10,147 nucleotides of DNA, taken from contig JAGPBG010000048.1 of assembly GCA_018063485.1 (NCBI GenBank), positions 1 through 10,147 of the forward strand. Reading direction: 5' to 3'. The notes below the pieces were generated by a model. That model did no database searches, was not told the origin of the DNA, and worked only from the letters and a program-made list of their open reading frames with translations. Shown here one piece after another: positions 1-8,373 of the stretch; within the stretch, counting starts at the first letter, position 1; every line of letters begins with the position of its first letter. Source of the stretch: Cypionkella sp. (GTDB lineage Bacteria; Pseudomonadota; Alphaproteobacteria; Rhodobacterales; Rhodobacteraceae). Position numbers and translations under genes: made by a program.

Positions 1-1032
1 ATGTTGTTGCAATGGGGCCGCCATCGAGCGGCGGGCAACGCCCTGCTCTGGCCGCGCAGCCTGAGCCGCATCAATCCCGGTGGCCACAACCGAAACCCGC
101 AACATGCCCTCCATTGAGGGGTCCAGCGTCGAGCCAACAATGATATTGGCATCAGGATCAACCTTTTCGCGGATGATATTGGCAGCTTCGTCCAATTCAA
201 ACAGCGTCAGATCATGGCCACCGGTGATGTTGATCAACACTCCCTTGGCACCGTGCAGCGAAATCTCGTCCAACAGCGGGTTGGCAATCGCCTTTTCCGC
301 CGCCTCAACCGCGCGATTCTCACCGGTGGCTTCACCGGTGCCCATCATCGCCTTGCCCATCTCGTCCATCACGGCGCGGACATCGGCAAAATCAAGGTTG
401 ATCAGGCCGGGGCGCACCATCAGATCGGTGACGCCCTTGACACCTTGATACAAAACGTCATCGGCCATCGCAAAGGCTTCGGTGAAGGTCGTGCGCTCAT
501 TGGCCAGACGGAACAGGTTCTGGTTCGGAATGATGATCAGCGTATCAACAACCTTTTGCAGTGCGGCAATGCCATCTTCGGCCTGACGCATACGCTTGTT
601 GCCTTCGAACTGGAAAGGCTTGGTCACGACGCCCACGGTCAGCACGCCCAACTCCCGCGCGGCCTGGGCAATGATTGGTGCAGCACCTGTTCCGGTGCCT
701 CCGCCCATACCAGCCGTAATGAAGCACATATGTGCCCCGGCCAGATGATCAACAATCTCTTCGATGGTTTCCTCGGCAGCAGCGGCACCTACGGTCGGGC
801 GCGCACCGGCCCCGAGGCCCTCGGTCACTTTCAGGCCCATCTGGATGCGCGATGCCGCCCGGCTTTGCTGCAATGCCTGAGCGTCGGTATTGGCGACGAC
901 GAACTCGACCCCCTCAAGCTCCTGGTCGATCATGTTGTTCACGGCATTGCCACCGGCACCACCAACACCAAAAACAGTGATGCGCGGCTTTAGCTCTTCG
1001 CGCTGCGAGGTCATGGTCAGGTTCAATGTCAT
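1..1032 (-). CDS. ftsZ: Cell division GTPase FtsZ (N-terminal 344 residues; 3' end outside window)
   Basis: Tubulin-like GTPase that polymerises at midcell into the Z ring and recruits the divisome. The frame is open from the ATG at 1032 to the left edge, so the C-terminal linker and conserved tail are not visible. Seen in the translation: the nucleotide-binding start [14 protein letters not shown] (about residues 21-34), the tubulin signature GGGTGTG at residues 110-116, and the T7 synergy loop NLDFADV at 212-218 with the catalytic acids D214 and D217. The globular GTPase domain ends near residue 320, and the last visible residues (about 321-344) already look like linker. The start was chosen because AGGCGG lies 8 nt upstream of the ATG at 1032, while the in-frame Met7 has no such site; MTLNL is also the usual Rhodobacteraceae N-terminus. 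It follows ftsA after 218 bp, so it may have its own promoter. Identification is very secure. Confidence 0.98.
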   Translation of the reverse strand, partial: MTLNLTMTSQREELKPRITVFGVGGAGGNAVNNMIDQELEGVEFVVANTDAQALQQSRAASRIQMGLKVTEGLGAGARPTVGAAAAEETIEEIVDHLAGAHMCFITAGMGGGTGTGAAPIIAQAARELGVLTVGVVTKPFQFEGNKRMRQAEDGIAALQKVVDTLIIIPNQNLFRLANERTTFTEAFAMADDVLYQGVKGVTDLMVRPGLINLDFADVRAVMDEMGKAMMGTGEATGENRAVEAAEKAIANPLLDEISLHGAKGVLINITGGHDLTLFELDEAANIIREKVDPDANIIVGSTLDPSMEGMLRVSVVATGIDAAQAARPEQGVARRSMAAPLQQH

Positions 1033-1040
1033 TTATCTGT

Positions 1041-1046
1041 CCGCCT
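1041..1046 (-). promoter_or_regulatory. Ribosome binding site of ftsZ
   Basis: AGGCGG on the minus strand, 8 nt before the ftsZ ATG. It supports the start at 1032 over the in-frame Met7. The surrounding ACAGGCGGA is identical to the sequence at the ftsW ribosome binding site (9541-9546). Confidence 0.6.
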
Positions 1047-1127
1047 GTTCTTCGTGTCCCGCGGTACGCGCCGCCCATCGCCATTCCGGTCTGCATTGGA
1101 ACCTGTCCCGAAGTGCCAATATGCCGA

Positions 1128-1133
1128 ATTATC
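1128..1133 (-). promoter_or_regulatory. Candidate -10 element for ftsZ
   Basis: GATAAT on the minus strand, one mismatch from TATAAT, about 96 nt upstream of the ftsZ start. The sequence 16-18 bp further upstream does not resemble TTGACA, so this is a weak prediction based on one hexamer. Confidence 0.25.
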
Positions 1134-1140
1134 CCCGATT

Positions 1141-1149
1141 CTATCCACA
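1141..1149 (+). promoter_or_regulatory. DnaA-box-like 9-mer upstream of ftsZ
   Basis: CTATCCACA, one mismatch (first base) from the DnaA box TTATCCACA. It lies about 110 nt upstream of ftsZ, just upstream of the candidate -10 element, and overlaps a GANTC site by one base. It is also the left part of a short inverted repeat, CTATC-CACA-GATAG (1141-1154). In Caulobacter DnaA is known to act on the ftsZ promoter, which makes the location plausible; the site itself is only a sequence match. Confidence 0.35.
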
Positions 1150-1182
1150 GATAGCGCCGAGGTCACTAGAAAAAACTACTTT

Positions 1183-1199
1183 GCCTACAAAATATAGGC
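1183..1199 (-). repeat. Short inverted repeat after ftsA
   Basis: GCCTA and TAGGC arms (1183-1187 and 1195-1199) around a 7-nt A+T loop. On the minus strand a run of six T follows about 8 nt after the second arm. The five-pair stem is short for an intrinsic terminator and the T run is not directly adjacent, so it could equally be a small operator or chance. Confidence 0.2.
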
Positions 1200-1250
1200 G
1201 CATTGTGTCCCCTTTGGGCGGCATCTCGCCGTCGACGCAGGATTTTGCGG

Positions 1251-2585
1251 TTACCAATTGTCCTTGAACCACTTGAAGGCCCTTTTCAACGACCGCGCCG
1301 GATAGCGCTCGTTCGGGATATCGAAATCCCACCATTCATCTTGCGGATGGGCGGCGAACAGACACAGGCCCACCGCGCTGGAAAACGCCGCCCCTGTCGC
1401 GGCCTGTGGCAGGCCCTGCACCCGCAAGGGCCGCCCCATCCGCACCCGCTGGCCCAGGATCCGGCTGGCCAACATATCCAACCCCGGAATTTGGCTGGCC
1501 CCACCGGTCAAAACGATCTGCTGGCTGGGCAGGCTGTCAAAGCCCGCAGCATCCAGTCTTGCGCGCACCTCTTCCAGAATCTCCTCAACCCGCGGCCGCA
1601 TGATCCCGATCAACTCGGTGCGGCTGATCTGGCGGCGGTCTTTCTCCCAATCGCCGGAATCGCCCCCCATCTCGATCATGTCGCGATCATCCATGCCGGT
1701 GGCATGAACGCCGCCATGCTTGGTCTTGATCCGCTCGGCCACCGCAAGCGGCACCTGCAATCCCTTGGAGATATCGCTGGTGACATGATCGCCGCCCATG
1801 CGTACAGCATCGGCAAAGATCATGTGCTTTTTCATGAAGATCGACAGGCCGGTGGCCCCGCCGCCCATATCAATACAGGCAGCGCCCAATTCCTGTTCAT
1901 CCTCGACCAGCGAGGAAATCCCCGACACATAGGCCGATGAGGCAATCCCCGCCAATTCCAGATCGCAGCGCTTGATGCAATAAAGCAGGTTCTGCACCAC
2001 GCTCGCATCGACCGAAAGCATGTGCAGATCGCAGGCCAGACGGTTGCCAATCTGCCCGCGCGGATCGCCCAGACCCGAACGATGATCCAGCGCAAAGTTC
2101 ACGGGTTGCGCGTGCAACACCTCGCGCCCCTCGCCAATATCGGGCACATCACAAGCAGCCATCACGCGCGCCACATCCTGCTCGGTCACCACCGAATCCT
2201 GCAATTCCCACTCTCCCGCCAGCCCATAGCTGCGCGGCTCGGCCCCCGAGAAACAGGCGATTACATGATCCACCCGCACATTCGCCATCTTTTGTGCCGC
2301 CTGCACAGCGGTGCGAATGGCGCGTTCGGTTTCATTCATCACCGAAATCTCGCCAAAACGCACGCCGCGCGAACGGGTTGTAGCCGCGCCGATCACCCGG
2401 AACGAGGATTGCCCCGCCATCGGCCCCACGCCGTCGCCATCGCCTTGCGCTTCAAAGCCATCGAAGCGCAGGATCAGACAGGCGATTTTCGAAGTGCCCA
2501 CATCCAGAATGGCCACCACCCCGCGCTGCATCGCGGTTTTGCGCATGTGCCGCATGGCACGCTGGGTTTGGTATAGATCGGTCAT
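1251..2585 (-). CDS. ftsA: Cell division protein FtsA
   Basis: Actin-like ATPase that tethers FtsZ filaments to the inner membrane and links them to later division proteins. The 444-residue product has the actin-fold signatures: phosphate-1 motif LDVGTSK (residues 27-33), phosphate-2 motif CIDMGGGATG (237-246) and adenosine motif LTGGASQIPGLD (359-370). The 1C subdomain falls between them. The C-terminus, about residues 431-444 (RSLKRAFKWFKDNW), is an amphipathic basic and aromatic helix, the expected membrane-targeting sequence. The start ATG at 2585 overlaps the ftsQ stop (ATGA), with GGAG 8 nt upstream inside ftsQ. A basic N-terminal extension of about 20 residues precedes the first strand, as usual in Rhodobacteraceae. 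A glycine- and acid-rich loop (about 44-58) is probably lineage-specific. No damage seen. Confidence 0.97.
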   Translation of the reverse strand: MTDLYQTQRAMRHMRKTAMQRGVVAILDVGTSKIACLILRFDGFEAQGDGDGVGPMAGQSSFRVIGAATTRSRGVRFGEISVMNETERAIRTAVQAAQKMANVRVDHVIACFSGAEPRSYGLAGEWELQDSVVTEQDVARVMAACDVPDIGEGREVLHAQPVNFALDHRSGLGDPRGQIGNRLACDLHMLSVDASVVQNLLYCIKRCDLELAGIASSAYVSGISSLVEDEQELGAACIDMGGGATGLSIFMKKHMIFADAVRMGGDHVTSDISKGLQVPLAVAERIKTKHGGVHATGMDDRDMIEMGGDSGDWEKDRRQISRTELIGIMRPRVEEILEEVRARLDAAGFDSLPSQQIVLTGGASQIPGLDMLASRILGQRVRMGRPLRVQGLPQAATGAAFSSAVGLCLFAAHPQDEWWDFDIPNERYPARSLKRAFKWFKDNW

Positions 2586-3481
2586 AGGCTGTTCTCCGCA
2601 GGCTCTTTGATTCCACTGGCACGCCGCACCTCGCTCAGGGCGAAGGGGGCAAGCCGCAAAACGGGGCGACGTTCATCTCTCAGGTCAATGCTCGACACGT
2701 CGCGATCAAGGATTTTCTCAGCCTGATCCATCGCCAGCAAACGCTCCAACGCGGCAACGGGTTTCTCGGCGGGCAGCAAGATCCGCTGTCCACGATCCAG
2801 CACCACATCCCAGCGCCGCGCACCCATCCGCACCAATCCGCGCAACCGTGGCGCAATCGGCCCCGCAGCGGCCAGCAGGGCCAGCGCCTCGGCACTCGCC
2901 ACATCCGCGCCCTCACCCGCGACCAAGGGCAAATCGGCGCGATCCTGGCGATCGGCCAATCCCGCCACGCGGTGCCCGCTGGCATCCAGCAGCACCAGCC
3001 TGTCCTCGCTGACACGCCAGACCAGCGCCGGAACCCGCTCGGTCAAGATCACCTGCAACACCCCGCCCGAACGCACCCGAACTTCGGCAGTCCCCACCGC
3101 ATCAAAGGCTTCGGCCTTTTGGCGGATCGCATCCATATCCAGATCAAACGACGATTGCGGCAGCTTCAGCGCCAGTTTCGCACGCACCGCATCGGCCAGA
3201 TCGGGAGAGGCGCCTTCAACGGACAAAAAGCCCACCCGAAATTCGGGGCGCGCCTGAAACTGCTCTTTGATATGGCTATAGCCTGCCACCAAAGCCTCAC
3301 GCCGAGAGGTGCTCGCAAAGACCAATGCCACCACCAGCGCCAGGCCCAGAACCGGAATTCCCACCCGAAACAGCGCACGGTATAGTGGCGTCAGCCACAA
3401 CCGTTGCATGCGGTACTGCCAACGCGACGGGGCAGGATCGCGGCGCGGGGGCAAATGGTCGGCGCGGCTCAGCGATTGCAT
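2582..3481 (-). CDS. ftsQ: Cell division protein FtsQ
   Basis: Single-pass inner-membrane divisome protein that, with FtsB and FtsL, connects cytoplasmic Z-ring proteins to septal wall synthesis. The 299-residue product has a basic, proline-rich cytoplasmic tail (1-37), one hydrophobic membrane segment (about 38-57), a periplasmic POTRA domain starting near residue 80 ([10 protein letters not shown], 81-90), and a beta domain to about residue 280. FtsQ diverges strongly between species, so the call rests on topology, the POTRA-like strand pattern, the [10 protein letters not shown] segment (147-156) and position between ddl and ftsA. The start at 3481 lies inside the last 13 bp of ddl, with AAGGA 6 nt upstream. 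The stop overlaps the ftsA start (ATGA), so translation of the two is probably coupled. Confidence 0.94.
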   Translation of the reverse strand: MQSLSRADHLPPRRDPAPSRWQYRMQRLWLTPLYRALFRVGIPVLGLALVVALVFASTSRREALVAGYSHIKEQFQARPEFRVGFLSVEGASPDLADAVRAKLALKLPQSSFDLDMDAIRQKAEAFDAVGTAEVRVRSGGVLQVILTERVPALVWRVSEDRLVLLDASGHRVAGLADRQDRADLPLVAGEGADVASAEALALLAAAGPIAPRLRGLVRMGARRWDVVLDRGQRILLPAEKPVAALERLLAMDQAEKILDRDVSSIDLRDERRPVLRLAPFALSEVRRASGIKEPAENSL

Positions 3482-4389
3482 GACGCATCCTTAACCATCC
3501 AGGCGCAAAACTCGGGGAAGGAAATCCCCAGATGCGCCGCTTGCTCGGGCGCAAGCGAGGTGGGCGTCATCCCCGGCTGGGTGTTGGTCTCCAACAGGAT
3601 CAACCCCGCCAGGCCCCGCGCTTCATCCCAACGAAAATCGGTCCTGCTGACCCCTCGGCAGCCCAGGGCCCGATGCGCGCGCAAGGCGTAATCCAGACAG
3701 GCCGACGTGATTTCCGCCGGAAGTTCGGCCGGCACCTGATGTCTGCTGCCACCGGGCTTGTATTTCGCATCATAATCATACCAGCCATCGGTGATGATAT
3801 CAGTCACGCAGAGCGGCCGATCCCCCATCACGGCCACGGTCAGCTCCCGCCCCGGCGCATAGGCTTCCACCATCACCACCTCGGGCATTTCCTTGGCCAA
3901 TCGCGGTGCATTCGTGCCCTCGCGCACGATATACACCCCCACGGACGAGCCTTCATTATACGGCTTTACCACATAGGGCGGCGGCAAGACGTGACCGGCC
4001 TCAACCGCCTCACGCCGCGCCAAACGGCTATCCATGAACGGCAACCCATTGGCCAGATACACATCTTTGGTGCGGATCTTGTCCATCGCCAAAGCCGAGG
4101 CCAAAATGCCCGAATGCGTATAGGGCAGGTGCAACCATTCCAGAATGCCCTGCACCGCACCGTCTTCGCCCCAACGGCCATGCAAGGCGTTGAAGCAAAC
4201 GTCGGGCTTGATTTCAGACAACCGCGCATAAAGATCGGGGCCGCAATCGACCTCAACCACGCCATATCCCGCCTCTCGCAGTGCCGCCGCGCACGCTTGC
4301 CCGGATGACAGGGATACCTCCCGCTCTGCGGAAGCCCCACCCATCAAAACCGCCACCTTGAGGGCTGTTCTGCTCGAACTGCCCGCCAT
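3469..4389 (-). CDS. ddl: D-alanine--D-alanine ligase
   Basis: Cytoplasmic ATP-grasp ligase that joins two D-alanines; the dipeptide is added by MurF to the UDP-MurNAc-tripeptide. The product has 306 residues, the normal DdlB-type length. Motifs seen: [14 protein letters not shown] (17-30) of the N-terminal domain, LHGRWGEDG (69-77), the ATP-grasp segment [12 protein letters not shown] (141-152), YDYDAKY (204-210) of the loop that closes the active site, SRTDF (248-252), and the metal- and phosphate-binding [12 protein letters not shown] (267-278). These cover the substrate- and metal-binding elements, so it should be active. Start at 4389: GAGG lies 6 nt upstream, 39 bp after the murB stop. 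Its 3' end overlaps ftsQ by 13 bp. Confidence 0.97.
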   Translation of the reverse strand: MAGSSSRTALKVAVLMGGASAEREVSLSSGQACAAALREAGYGVVEVDCGPDLYARLSEIKPDVCFNALHGRWGEDGAVQGILEWLHLPYTHSGILASALAMDKIRTKDVYLANGLPFMDSRLARREAVEAGHVLPPPYVVKPYNEGSSVGVYIVREGTNAPRLAKEMPEVVMVEAYAPGRELTVAVMGDRPLCVTDIITDGWYDYDAKYKPGGSRHQVPAELPAEITSACLDYALRAHRALGCRGVSRTDFRWDEARGLAGLILLETNTQPGMTPTSLAPEQAAHLGISFPEFCAWMVKDASCNR

Positions 4390-4428
4390 TTACTGCCTCA
4401 TCCAGACCTTTAGCGGCCCGTGATCTTG

Positions 4429-5349
4429 TTATTCACCGCGTCGTTTGCCGACCCGCATGATTTCCCACTCTAACGTGATACCGCTCTGTTGGAAAACCTT
4501 TTTTCGCACTTCTTCGCCCAAATCTTCCAGATCGGCGGCGCTCGCCCCTCCGGTGTTGATCAAAAAGTTGGAATGCATCGGTGACATCTGCGCCCCGCCC
4601 CGCTTTGCCCCCCGCATTCCGGCGTCATCAATCACTTTCCAGGCCTTCAACTCATGGCTGTCATCGGCCCGGCCCGTGCTGGAATGGCCCACCGGATTGC
4701 GGAATGTCGAGCCTGCCGAGCGTTCCTTGGTGGGCTGGCTCGCATCGCGCCTGGCGATTTGCTCAACCATCCGCGCCTCAAGTGCCGCAGGCTCCCCGGC
4801 CTCTGCGCGAAAGGTTGCCGAGATCACCACGGCACCCTCGGGCAAATCCGATTGCCGATACCGCAGGTTCAGCGTCGATGCGGGCAAATCCTGCATCCGC
4901 CCATCACGCATGACCACCCGCACCGAGATCAGATGATCAGCCACATAAGACCCATAGCAGCCCGCATTCATCCGCACCGCGCCGCCGATGCTGCCCGGAA
5001 TGGTGCGCAGAAATGTCAGATCAAGCCCCGCCTCGGCCGCGCGCCGCGCCACATGCGCATCCAGCGCCGCCGCCCCGGCAACAACCTGCCCAACCTCACA
5101 GGAAATCGCATTGAACCCCCGCCCCAAGCGGATCACCACTGCCGCAATTCCGCCATCCCTTACGATCAGATTGCTGCCAACTCCCATCGGAAACACCGGT
5201 ACAGCCGGGTCCAATCCGGCCAGAAACCCGGATAAATCCGCCTCATCCGCGGGCTGAAACAGCCAATCCGCCGGCCCACCCACCCGCAACCATGTCAGAT
5301 CATCCAGCGGTCGATCGGCGGTCAGCGTGCCGCGCACGTGGGGCATCAT
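4429..5349 (-). CDS. murB: UDP-N-acetylenolpyruvoylglucosamine reductase MurB
   Basis: FAD-dependent cytoplasmic reductase that turns UDP-GlcNAc-enolpyruvate into UDP-MurNAc with NADPH. Translation from 5349 gives 306 residues, normal for the shorter MurB class. Motifs: [11 protein letters not shown] (57-67) and [14 protein letters not shown] (117-130) of the FAD domain, LRYR (162-165), AGSTFRNP (212-219) whose S214 matches the catalytic serine position, and the C-terminal [11 protein letters not shown] (259-269) and LEWEI (293-297) with a conserved glutamate. The frame is open upstream to 5625, but that extension reads through the preceding small gene in another frame and has no MurB features. 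The ATG at 5349 overlaps that gene's stop (ATGA), so 5349 is preferred; an ATG follows immediately at 5346. The ribosome binding site is weak (GGAG 14 nt away), which suggests dependence on coupling with the upstream gene. Confidence 0.96.
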   Translation of the reverse strand: MMPHVRGTLTADRPLDDLTWLRVGGPADWLFQPADEADLSGFLAGLDPAVPVFPMGVGSNLIVRDGGIAAVVIRLGRGFNAISCEVGQVVAGAAALDAHVARRAAEAGLDLTFLRTIPGSIGGAVRMNAGCYGSYVADHLISVRVVMRDGRMQDLPASTLNLRYRQSDLPEGAVVISATFRAEAGEPAALEARMVEQIARRDASQPTKERSAGSTFRNPVGHSSTGRADDSHELKAWKVIDDAGMRGAKRGGAQMSPMHSNFLINTGGASAADLEDLGEEVRKKVFQQSGITLEWEIMRVGKRRGE

Positions 5350-5606
5350 CGGGCGAATTTCCGCTCCATTTTGGCGCGCATCCACCGCCAAAGATAGAAC
5401 ACTGGCCAGCGCAAGACCGATACCCCGGCCACCAGCAAAAGCAGGCCCCAAAGCGGCCCGGCGGCGTAAGCTACCCAGCCCAGAATCGGAATGCCCACGG
5501 CGATCAGCCAATAGGCGTTGGTCCAATGCTTGTCCTTGCTGGGCAGAAAGGCGATCAGATTGGCGGCAATCAGCCACACAAAGGCGGCAACAAGAGATGC
5601 GGTCAT
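5346..5606 (-). CDS. Small three-helix membrane protein, probable DUF2484, copy 2
   Basis: An 86-residue hydrophobic protein of unknown function. Three likely membrane helices (about 4-22, 30-48, 51-66) are followed by a basic, aromatic tail ending [10 protein letters not shown], probably cytoplasmic. It is a diverged paralogue of the gene just upstream: W11, I13, A14, A15, L17, A19, L21 and P22 match without gaps, and after a one-residue shift a P, a W and an R-x-P-x-x-YL segment also match. From memory it resembles Pfam DUF2484, found in Rhodobacterales between murC and murB; I could not search this. Start 5606 overlaps the upstream stop (ATGA) and has AAAGG 7 nt ahead; its stop overlaps murB (ATGA). 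The context suggests a membrane role linked to wall precursor synthesis or the divisome, but that is inference from position only. Confidence 0.85.
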   Translation of the reverse strand: MTASLVAAFVWLIAANLIAFLPSKDKHWTNAYWLIAVGIPILGWVAYAAGPLWGLLLLVAGVSVLRWPVFYLWRWMRAKMERKFAR

Positions 5607-5836
5607 GACATGGCCTTTCGTGCAAGATACGACAGCGGGCGGCGGAACATCGACAGGAAGGCCAACAGCCCCAATACCGCCCAAAGCCAGCCGTGGCTGA
5701 TCCCGATCCAGATCAACAACACCGGCGTTGCGGCCAAAAGCGCCAGCCCCGGCACCATCTGCCGCCGCATCGGCAGCAATGCCGTCAGGCTTGCTGCGAT
5801 CACCCAAAAACAACCCGCGATCAGCACTGAACTCAT
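5603..5836 (-). CDS. Small three-helix membrane protein, probable DUF2484, copy 1
   Basis: A 77-residue hydrophobic protein of unknown function, paralogous to the next gene downstream. It has three likely membrane helices (about 4-21, 28-46, 50-64). A short basic loop PMRRQ (22-26) follows helix 1, and a basic tail with FRRP (64-67) and LARK (71-74) ends the protein. By the positive-inside rule the tail would be cytoplasmic; the basic loop would favour the same side, so topology is uncertain. The start at 5836 has an excellent ribosome binding site (GAAGGAAGG, 8 nt upstream), 43 bp after murC. Its stop overlaps copy 2 (ATGA). Conserved order and coding-like codon use support a real gene. Family name DUF2484 is recalled, not searched. 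Confidence 0.86.
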   Translation of the reverse strand: MSSVLIAGCFWVIAASLTALLPMRRQMVPGLALLAATPVLLIWIGISHGWLWAVLGLLAFLSMFRRPLSYLARKAMS

Positions 5837-5844
5837 TGCCCGCG

Positions 5845-5853
5845 CCTTCCTTC
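5845..5853 (-). promoter_or_regulatory. Strong ribosome binding site of small membrane gene copy 1
   Basis: GAAGGAAGG on the minus strand, 8 nt before the ATG at 5836. It is the best Shine-Dalgarno match in the window and fixes the start of this short gene, whose frame is otherwise open further upstream. A strong site here would feed the coupled chain copy 1, copy 2, murB. Confidence 0.65.
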
Positions 5854-5879
5854 AAATCGAGCGGCGGTCAAGTTACCGC

Positions 5880-7283
5880 TCACCCTGCCTTGCCTTGCAG
5901 TTTTTCCGGCAACGCATTGGCCCAGGTCGAGATCGTACCCGCCCCAAGGCACACCACCATATCGCCGGGCCGCGCCTGTTCGCGCACCAACCGCGCCAGA
6001 TCGTTTTCGTCAATGATCGCACGGGCATGGCGGTGGCCATGGGCGATCAGCCCCGCCACAAGATCATCGCGGCTGGCGCCCGCTATCGGCTCTTCTCCCG
6101 CGCCGTAGACTTCGGCGATCGCCACCACATCCGCCTCATTGAAACAGGTGCAGAAATCTTCAAACAGGCTGGACAGACGCGTATAGCGGTGCGGCTGATG
6201 CACCGCGATCACCCGGCCTTTGGTTGCCTGACGCGCGGCTTTCAGCACGGCGGCAATTTCTACCGGATGATGGCCGTAATCGTCGATAATCGTGACGCCG
6301 TTCACCTCACCCACACGGGTAAAGCGGCGGTTCACCCCGGCAAAGCCGGCCAAAGCCTCGCGGATTTCGTCCTTTTTCATCCCCAGATACCGCGCCACTG
6401 CCACCGCCGACAGCGCATTGGAGACGTTATGGTCCCCCGGCATCGGCAGAGTACAGTTTTCAATCATCAACCCCTCACCCTGCAAGGCGATATCGAAATG
6501 CGCAACGCCGCTCTCAAACCGAAGATTGATCGCCCGCACATCCGCCTGCGTGTTGAAGCCAAAAGTCACCACCCGGCGGTCTGTGATCTTGCCCACCAAC
6601 GCCTGCACTTCGGGATGATCCGTGCAGCAAACTGCCAAACCGTAGAAGGGGATGTTCGACACGAAATCAAGGAAGCCGCGGCGCAGATTGTCGAAAGTTC
6701 CCCAATGCTCCATATGCTCGGGGTCGATGTTGGTGACAATGGCGATGGTTGCAGGCAGCCGGTTGAACGAACCGTCAGACTCGTCCGCCTCAACCACCAT
6801 CCATTCACCCGCCCCCGCCCGGGCATTCGAGCCATAAGCATGGATCACCCCGCCGTTGATCACGGTGGGATCAAAGCCGCCCCTGTCCAGAAGCGTCGCC
6901 ACCATCGTGGTCGTGGTTGTTTTGCCATGTGTCCCGGCGATGGCGATATTCGAGCGCAACCGCATCAACTCTGCCAGCATCTCGGCCCGGCGCACCACCG
7001 GCAAGCCGCGCAACCGCGCCTCTTCCAACTCAGGATTGCCCTTTTTGATCGCCGAAGAAATCACCACAACCGCCGCTTCACCGATATTCCCGGCCCGCTG
7101 GCCCTCAAAGAACACCGCGCCCAATTTCACCAGGCGATCGGTGATCTTGCTGGCCTTGGAATCAGAACCCTGCACTCGAAAGCCTTGGGTTATCAACACC
7201 TCGGCAATGCCCGACATGCCAATCCCGCCAATCCCGACAAAGTGAATCGGCCCCAGTTCCATCGGCAGTTTCGTCGCATTCAT
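5880..7283 (-). CDS. murC: UDP-N-acetylmuramate--L-alanine ligase MurC
   Basis: Cytoplasmic ATP-dependent ligase that adds L-alanine to UDP-MurNAc, the first peptide-stem step. The 467-residue product has the usual length and all three Mur ligase domains. Motifs: [11 protein letters not shown] (15-25) for UDP binding, P-loop GTHGKTTTT (117-125, K121), EADESD (165-170), NIDPEHMEH (185-193), GDHNVSNA (283-290), DDYGHHP (334-340) and HRYTR (365-369). The open frame reaches 7364, but the ATG at 7283 is preferred: it lies 4 bp after the murG stop, has AAGGAA 7 nt upstream, and starts just before the family N-terminus. The longer form would overlap murG and add an unrelated Trp-rich stretch. No key residue is missing. 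Confidence 0.97.
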   Translation of the reverse strand: MNATKLPMELGPIHFVGIGGIGMSGIAEVLITQGFRVQGSDSKASKITDRLVKLGAVFFEGQRAGNIGEAAVVVISSAIKKGNPELEEARLRGLPVVRRAEMLAELMRLRSNIAIAGTHGKTTTTTMVATLLDRGGFDPTVINGGVIHAYGSNARAGAGEWMVVEADESDGSFNRLPATIAIVTNIDPEHMEHWGTFDNLRRGFLDFVSNIPFYGLAVCCTDHPEVQALVGKITDRRVVTFGFNTQADVRAINLRFESGVAHFDIALQGEGLMIENCTLPMPGDHNVSNALSAVAVARYLGMKKDEIREALAGFAGVNRRFTRVGEVNGVTIIDDYGHHPVEIAAVLKAARQATKGRVIAVHQPHRYTRLSSLFEDFCTCFNEADVVAIAEVYGAGEEPIAGASRDDLVAGLIAHGHRHARAIIDENDLARLVREQARPGDMVVCLGAGTISTWANALPEKLQGKAG

Positions 7284-7287
7284 CGTA

Positions 7288-8373
7288 TCATTCCTTACGC
7301 ACCAAAGCCTCAACCAAACCCACCAGCCGCTGCGTCGCATCGGGCCGCCCTTGGGCCAATGCATTGCGCGCCATCCGCTCGGCGGCCTCGGGCTGGCCCA
7401 GAACCGCCGCTATCTGCCCAGACAGTCCCATGACGTCAAGCGCCTTTTCCGGCACCAGAATCGCCGCCTCGCCTTCAACCAGGCCGCGCGCATTGGCCGA
7501 TTGATGATCTTCCGTCGCCGCCGCAAAGGGCACCAGAATGGCGGGCCGCCCGATTACCGAAATATCGGCCACAGATGAGGCACCCGAGCGCGAAATCACC
7601 AATTGCGCCTCGGACAGACGCCTTGGAATATCAGCGAAGAACGGCGCGACTTCAGCCACCACCCCCGCAGCCTCATAGGCTGCAACCACCGCATCCAGAT
7701 CCTCGGCCCGCGCCTGATGCGCCACCCGCAGATAGCCGCGCATCCGGTCGGGCAAAGCCGCCACCGCCGCTGGCACCATCTCTGACAGGATGCGCGCACC
7801 CTGCGATCCACCGATCACCAGCAAATCCATCGGATAGTCGCCCGGCGCGATATAGCCCGCCCCCGCCCGCTCCAACACCGCCGCCCGCACCGGATTGCCG
7901 GTATGCACCGCCTCAACCCCTTCGGGCAAAGCCGTGGGCCAGGTGCCACAGGCCACCTTGTCCACCCGCCGCGCAAACAGCTTGTTCACCCGGCCTAAAA
8001 CCCCGTTCTGCTCATGGATCATCCGTGGACAGCGCAAGACCCAAGCCGCCGACAGCGCCGGAATTGACGGATAGCCGCCAAAGCCCACCACCACCGCAGG
8101 CCGGTCCACCACCATGCCCAGCAGCGCCGCGACCATGCCGCCGAAAATCCGGAACGGCACCGCCAGTTTCGCCAAAATCCCGCCGCGCGCAAAGGTGGCC
8201 GAGGCCACCTGAACCAGTTGCACCTCGGCTGGAAACCCGCCCGCATAGCGCGCCCCGCGCGCATCGGTTGACAGCTTTACCCGCCAACCCTTTGCCACCA
8301 TCGCCTCGGCCAAAGCCTGCGCAGGGAACATATGCCCCCCGGTTCCCCCCGCTGCGATCAAAAGCAAAGGCAT
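7288..8373 (-). CDS. murG: UDP-GlcNAc:lipid I N-acetylglucosaminyltransferase MurG
   Basis: Peripheral inner-membrane GT-B glycosyltransferase that adds GlcNAc to lipid I to give lipid II, the substrate polymerised by FtsW. The 361-residue product is normal in length. Motifs: the glycine-rich [10 protein letters not shown] (9-18), GFGGYPS (97-103), HEQN (120-123), TGNPVR (158-163), second glycine-rich loop GGSQGA (188-193), RSGASSVAD (262-270) and [10 protein letters not shown] (286-295), which binds the UDP-GlcNAc donor. A basic hydrophobic patch around residues 66-90 may help membrane contact. The start ATG at 8373 shares one base with the ftsW stop (TGATG). The upstream ribosome binding site is only a G-rich stretch, so coupling to ftsW translation is likely. 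Confidence 0.97.
   Translation of the reverse strand: MPLLLIAAGGTGGHMFPAQALAEAMVAKGWRVKLSTDARGARYAGGFPAEVQLVQVASATFARGGILAKLAVPFRIFGGMVAALLGMVVDRPAVVVGFGGYPSIPALSAAWVLRCPRMIHEQNGVLGRVNKLFARRVDKVACGTWPTALPEGVEAVHTGNPVRAAVLERAGAGYIAPGDYPMDLLVIGGSQGARILSEMVPAAVAALPDRMRGYLRVAHQARAEDLDAVVAAYEAAGVVAEVAPFFADIPRRLSEAQLVISRSGASSVADISVIGRPAILVPFAAATEDHQSANARGLVEGEAAILVPEKALDVMGLSGQIAAVLGQPEAAERMARNALAQGRPDATQRLVGLVEALVRKE
7291..7296 (-). promoter_or_regulatory. Ribosome binding site of murC, inside the end of murG
   Basis: AAGGAA on the minus strand, 7 nt before the murC ATG at 7283. It lies in the last sense codons of murG (Arg-Lys-Glu), so the two signals overlap. It supports the murC start at 7283. 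Confidence 0.6.

Larger units (their letters stand above)
1033..1250 (-). promoter_or_regulatory. ftsA-ftsZ intergenic region, likely ftsZ promoter and leader
   Basis: This 218-bp gap is the second longest in the window and is clearly more A+T-rich in its middle (about 1125-1200) than the flanking genes, as expected of a promoter. On the minus strand it holds, in order: a small inverted repeat (1183-1199) followed by a T tract, a DnaA-box-like 9-mer (1141-1149), a GANTC site (1137-1141), a GATAAT hexamer that could be a -10 element (1128-1133), and the ftsZ ribosome binding site. No good -35 hexamer stands at the expected distance from GATAAT, so the exact promoter is uncertain. No open frame here looks coding. 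A leader of about 90 nt is inferred if GATAAT is used. Confidence 0.5.

Noticed and set aside
4429..5625. Longer MurB starting at 5625
   Set aside because: The extra 92 residues read through the preceding small gene in another frame and do not resemble MurB; the ATG at 5349 overlaps that gene's stop in the usual coupling pattern.
5346..5855. Longer form (169 residues) of the second small membrane protein
   Set aside because: The extension is low-complexity sequence read out of frame through copy 1; the ATG at 5606 overlaps copy 1's stop and aligns with the start of copy 1.
5864..5879. GCGGT/ACCGC hairpin between murC and the first small membrane gene
   Set aside because: Only five pairs with a six-base loop and no T run; too weak to call a terminator or attenuator.
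5880..7364. Longer MurC starting at 7364
   Set aside because: It would overlap murG by 77 bp and add 27 unrelated residues. The ATG at 7283 has a ribosome binding site and fits the family N-terminus.
5292..7433. Long plus-strand open frame of 713 codons
   Set aside because: It runs antisense through murC, the small genes and part of murB. The protein is rich in His, Arg, Pro and Gln, as expected from the reverse of G+C-rich coding sequence, and has no recognisable domain.
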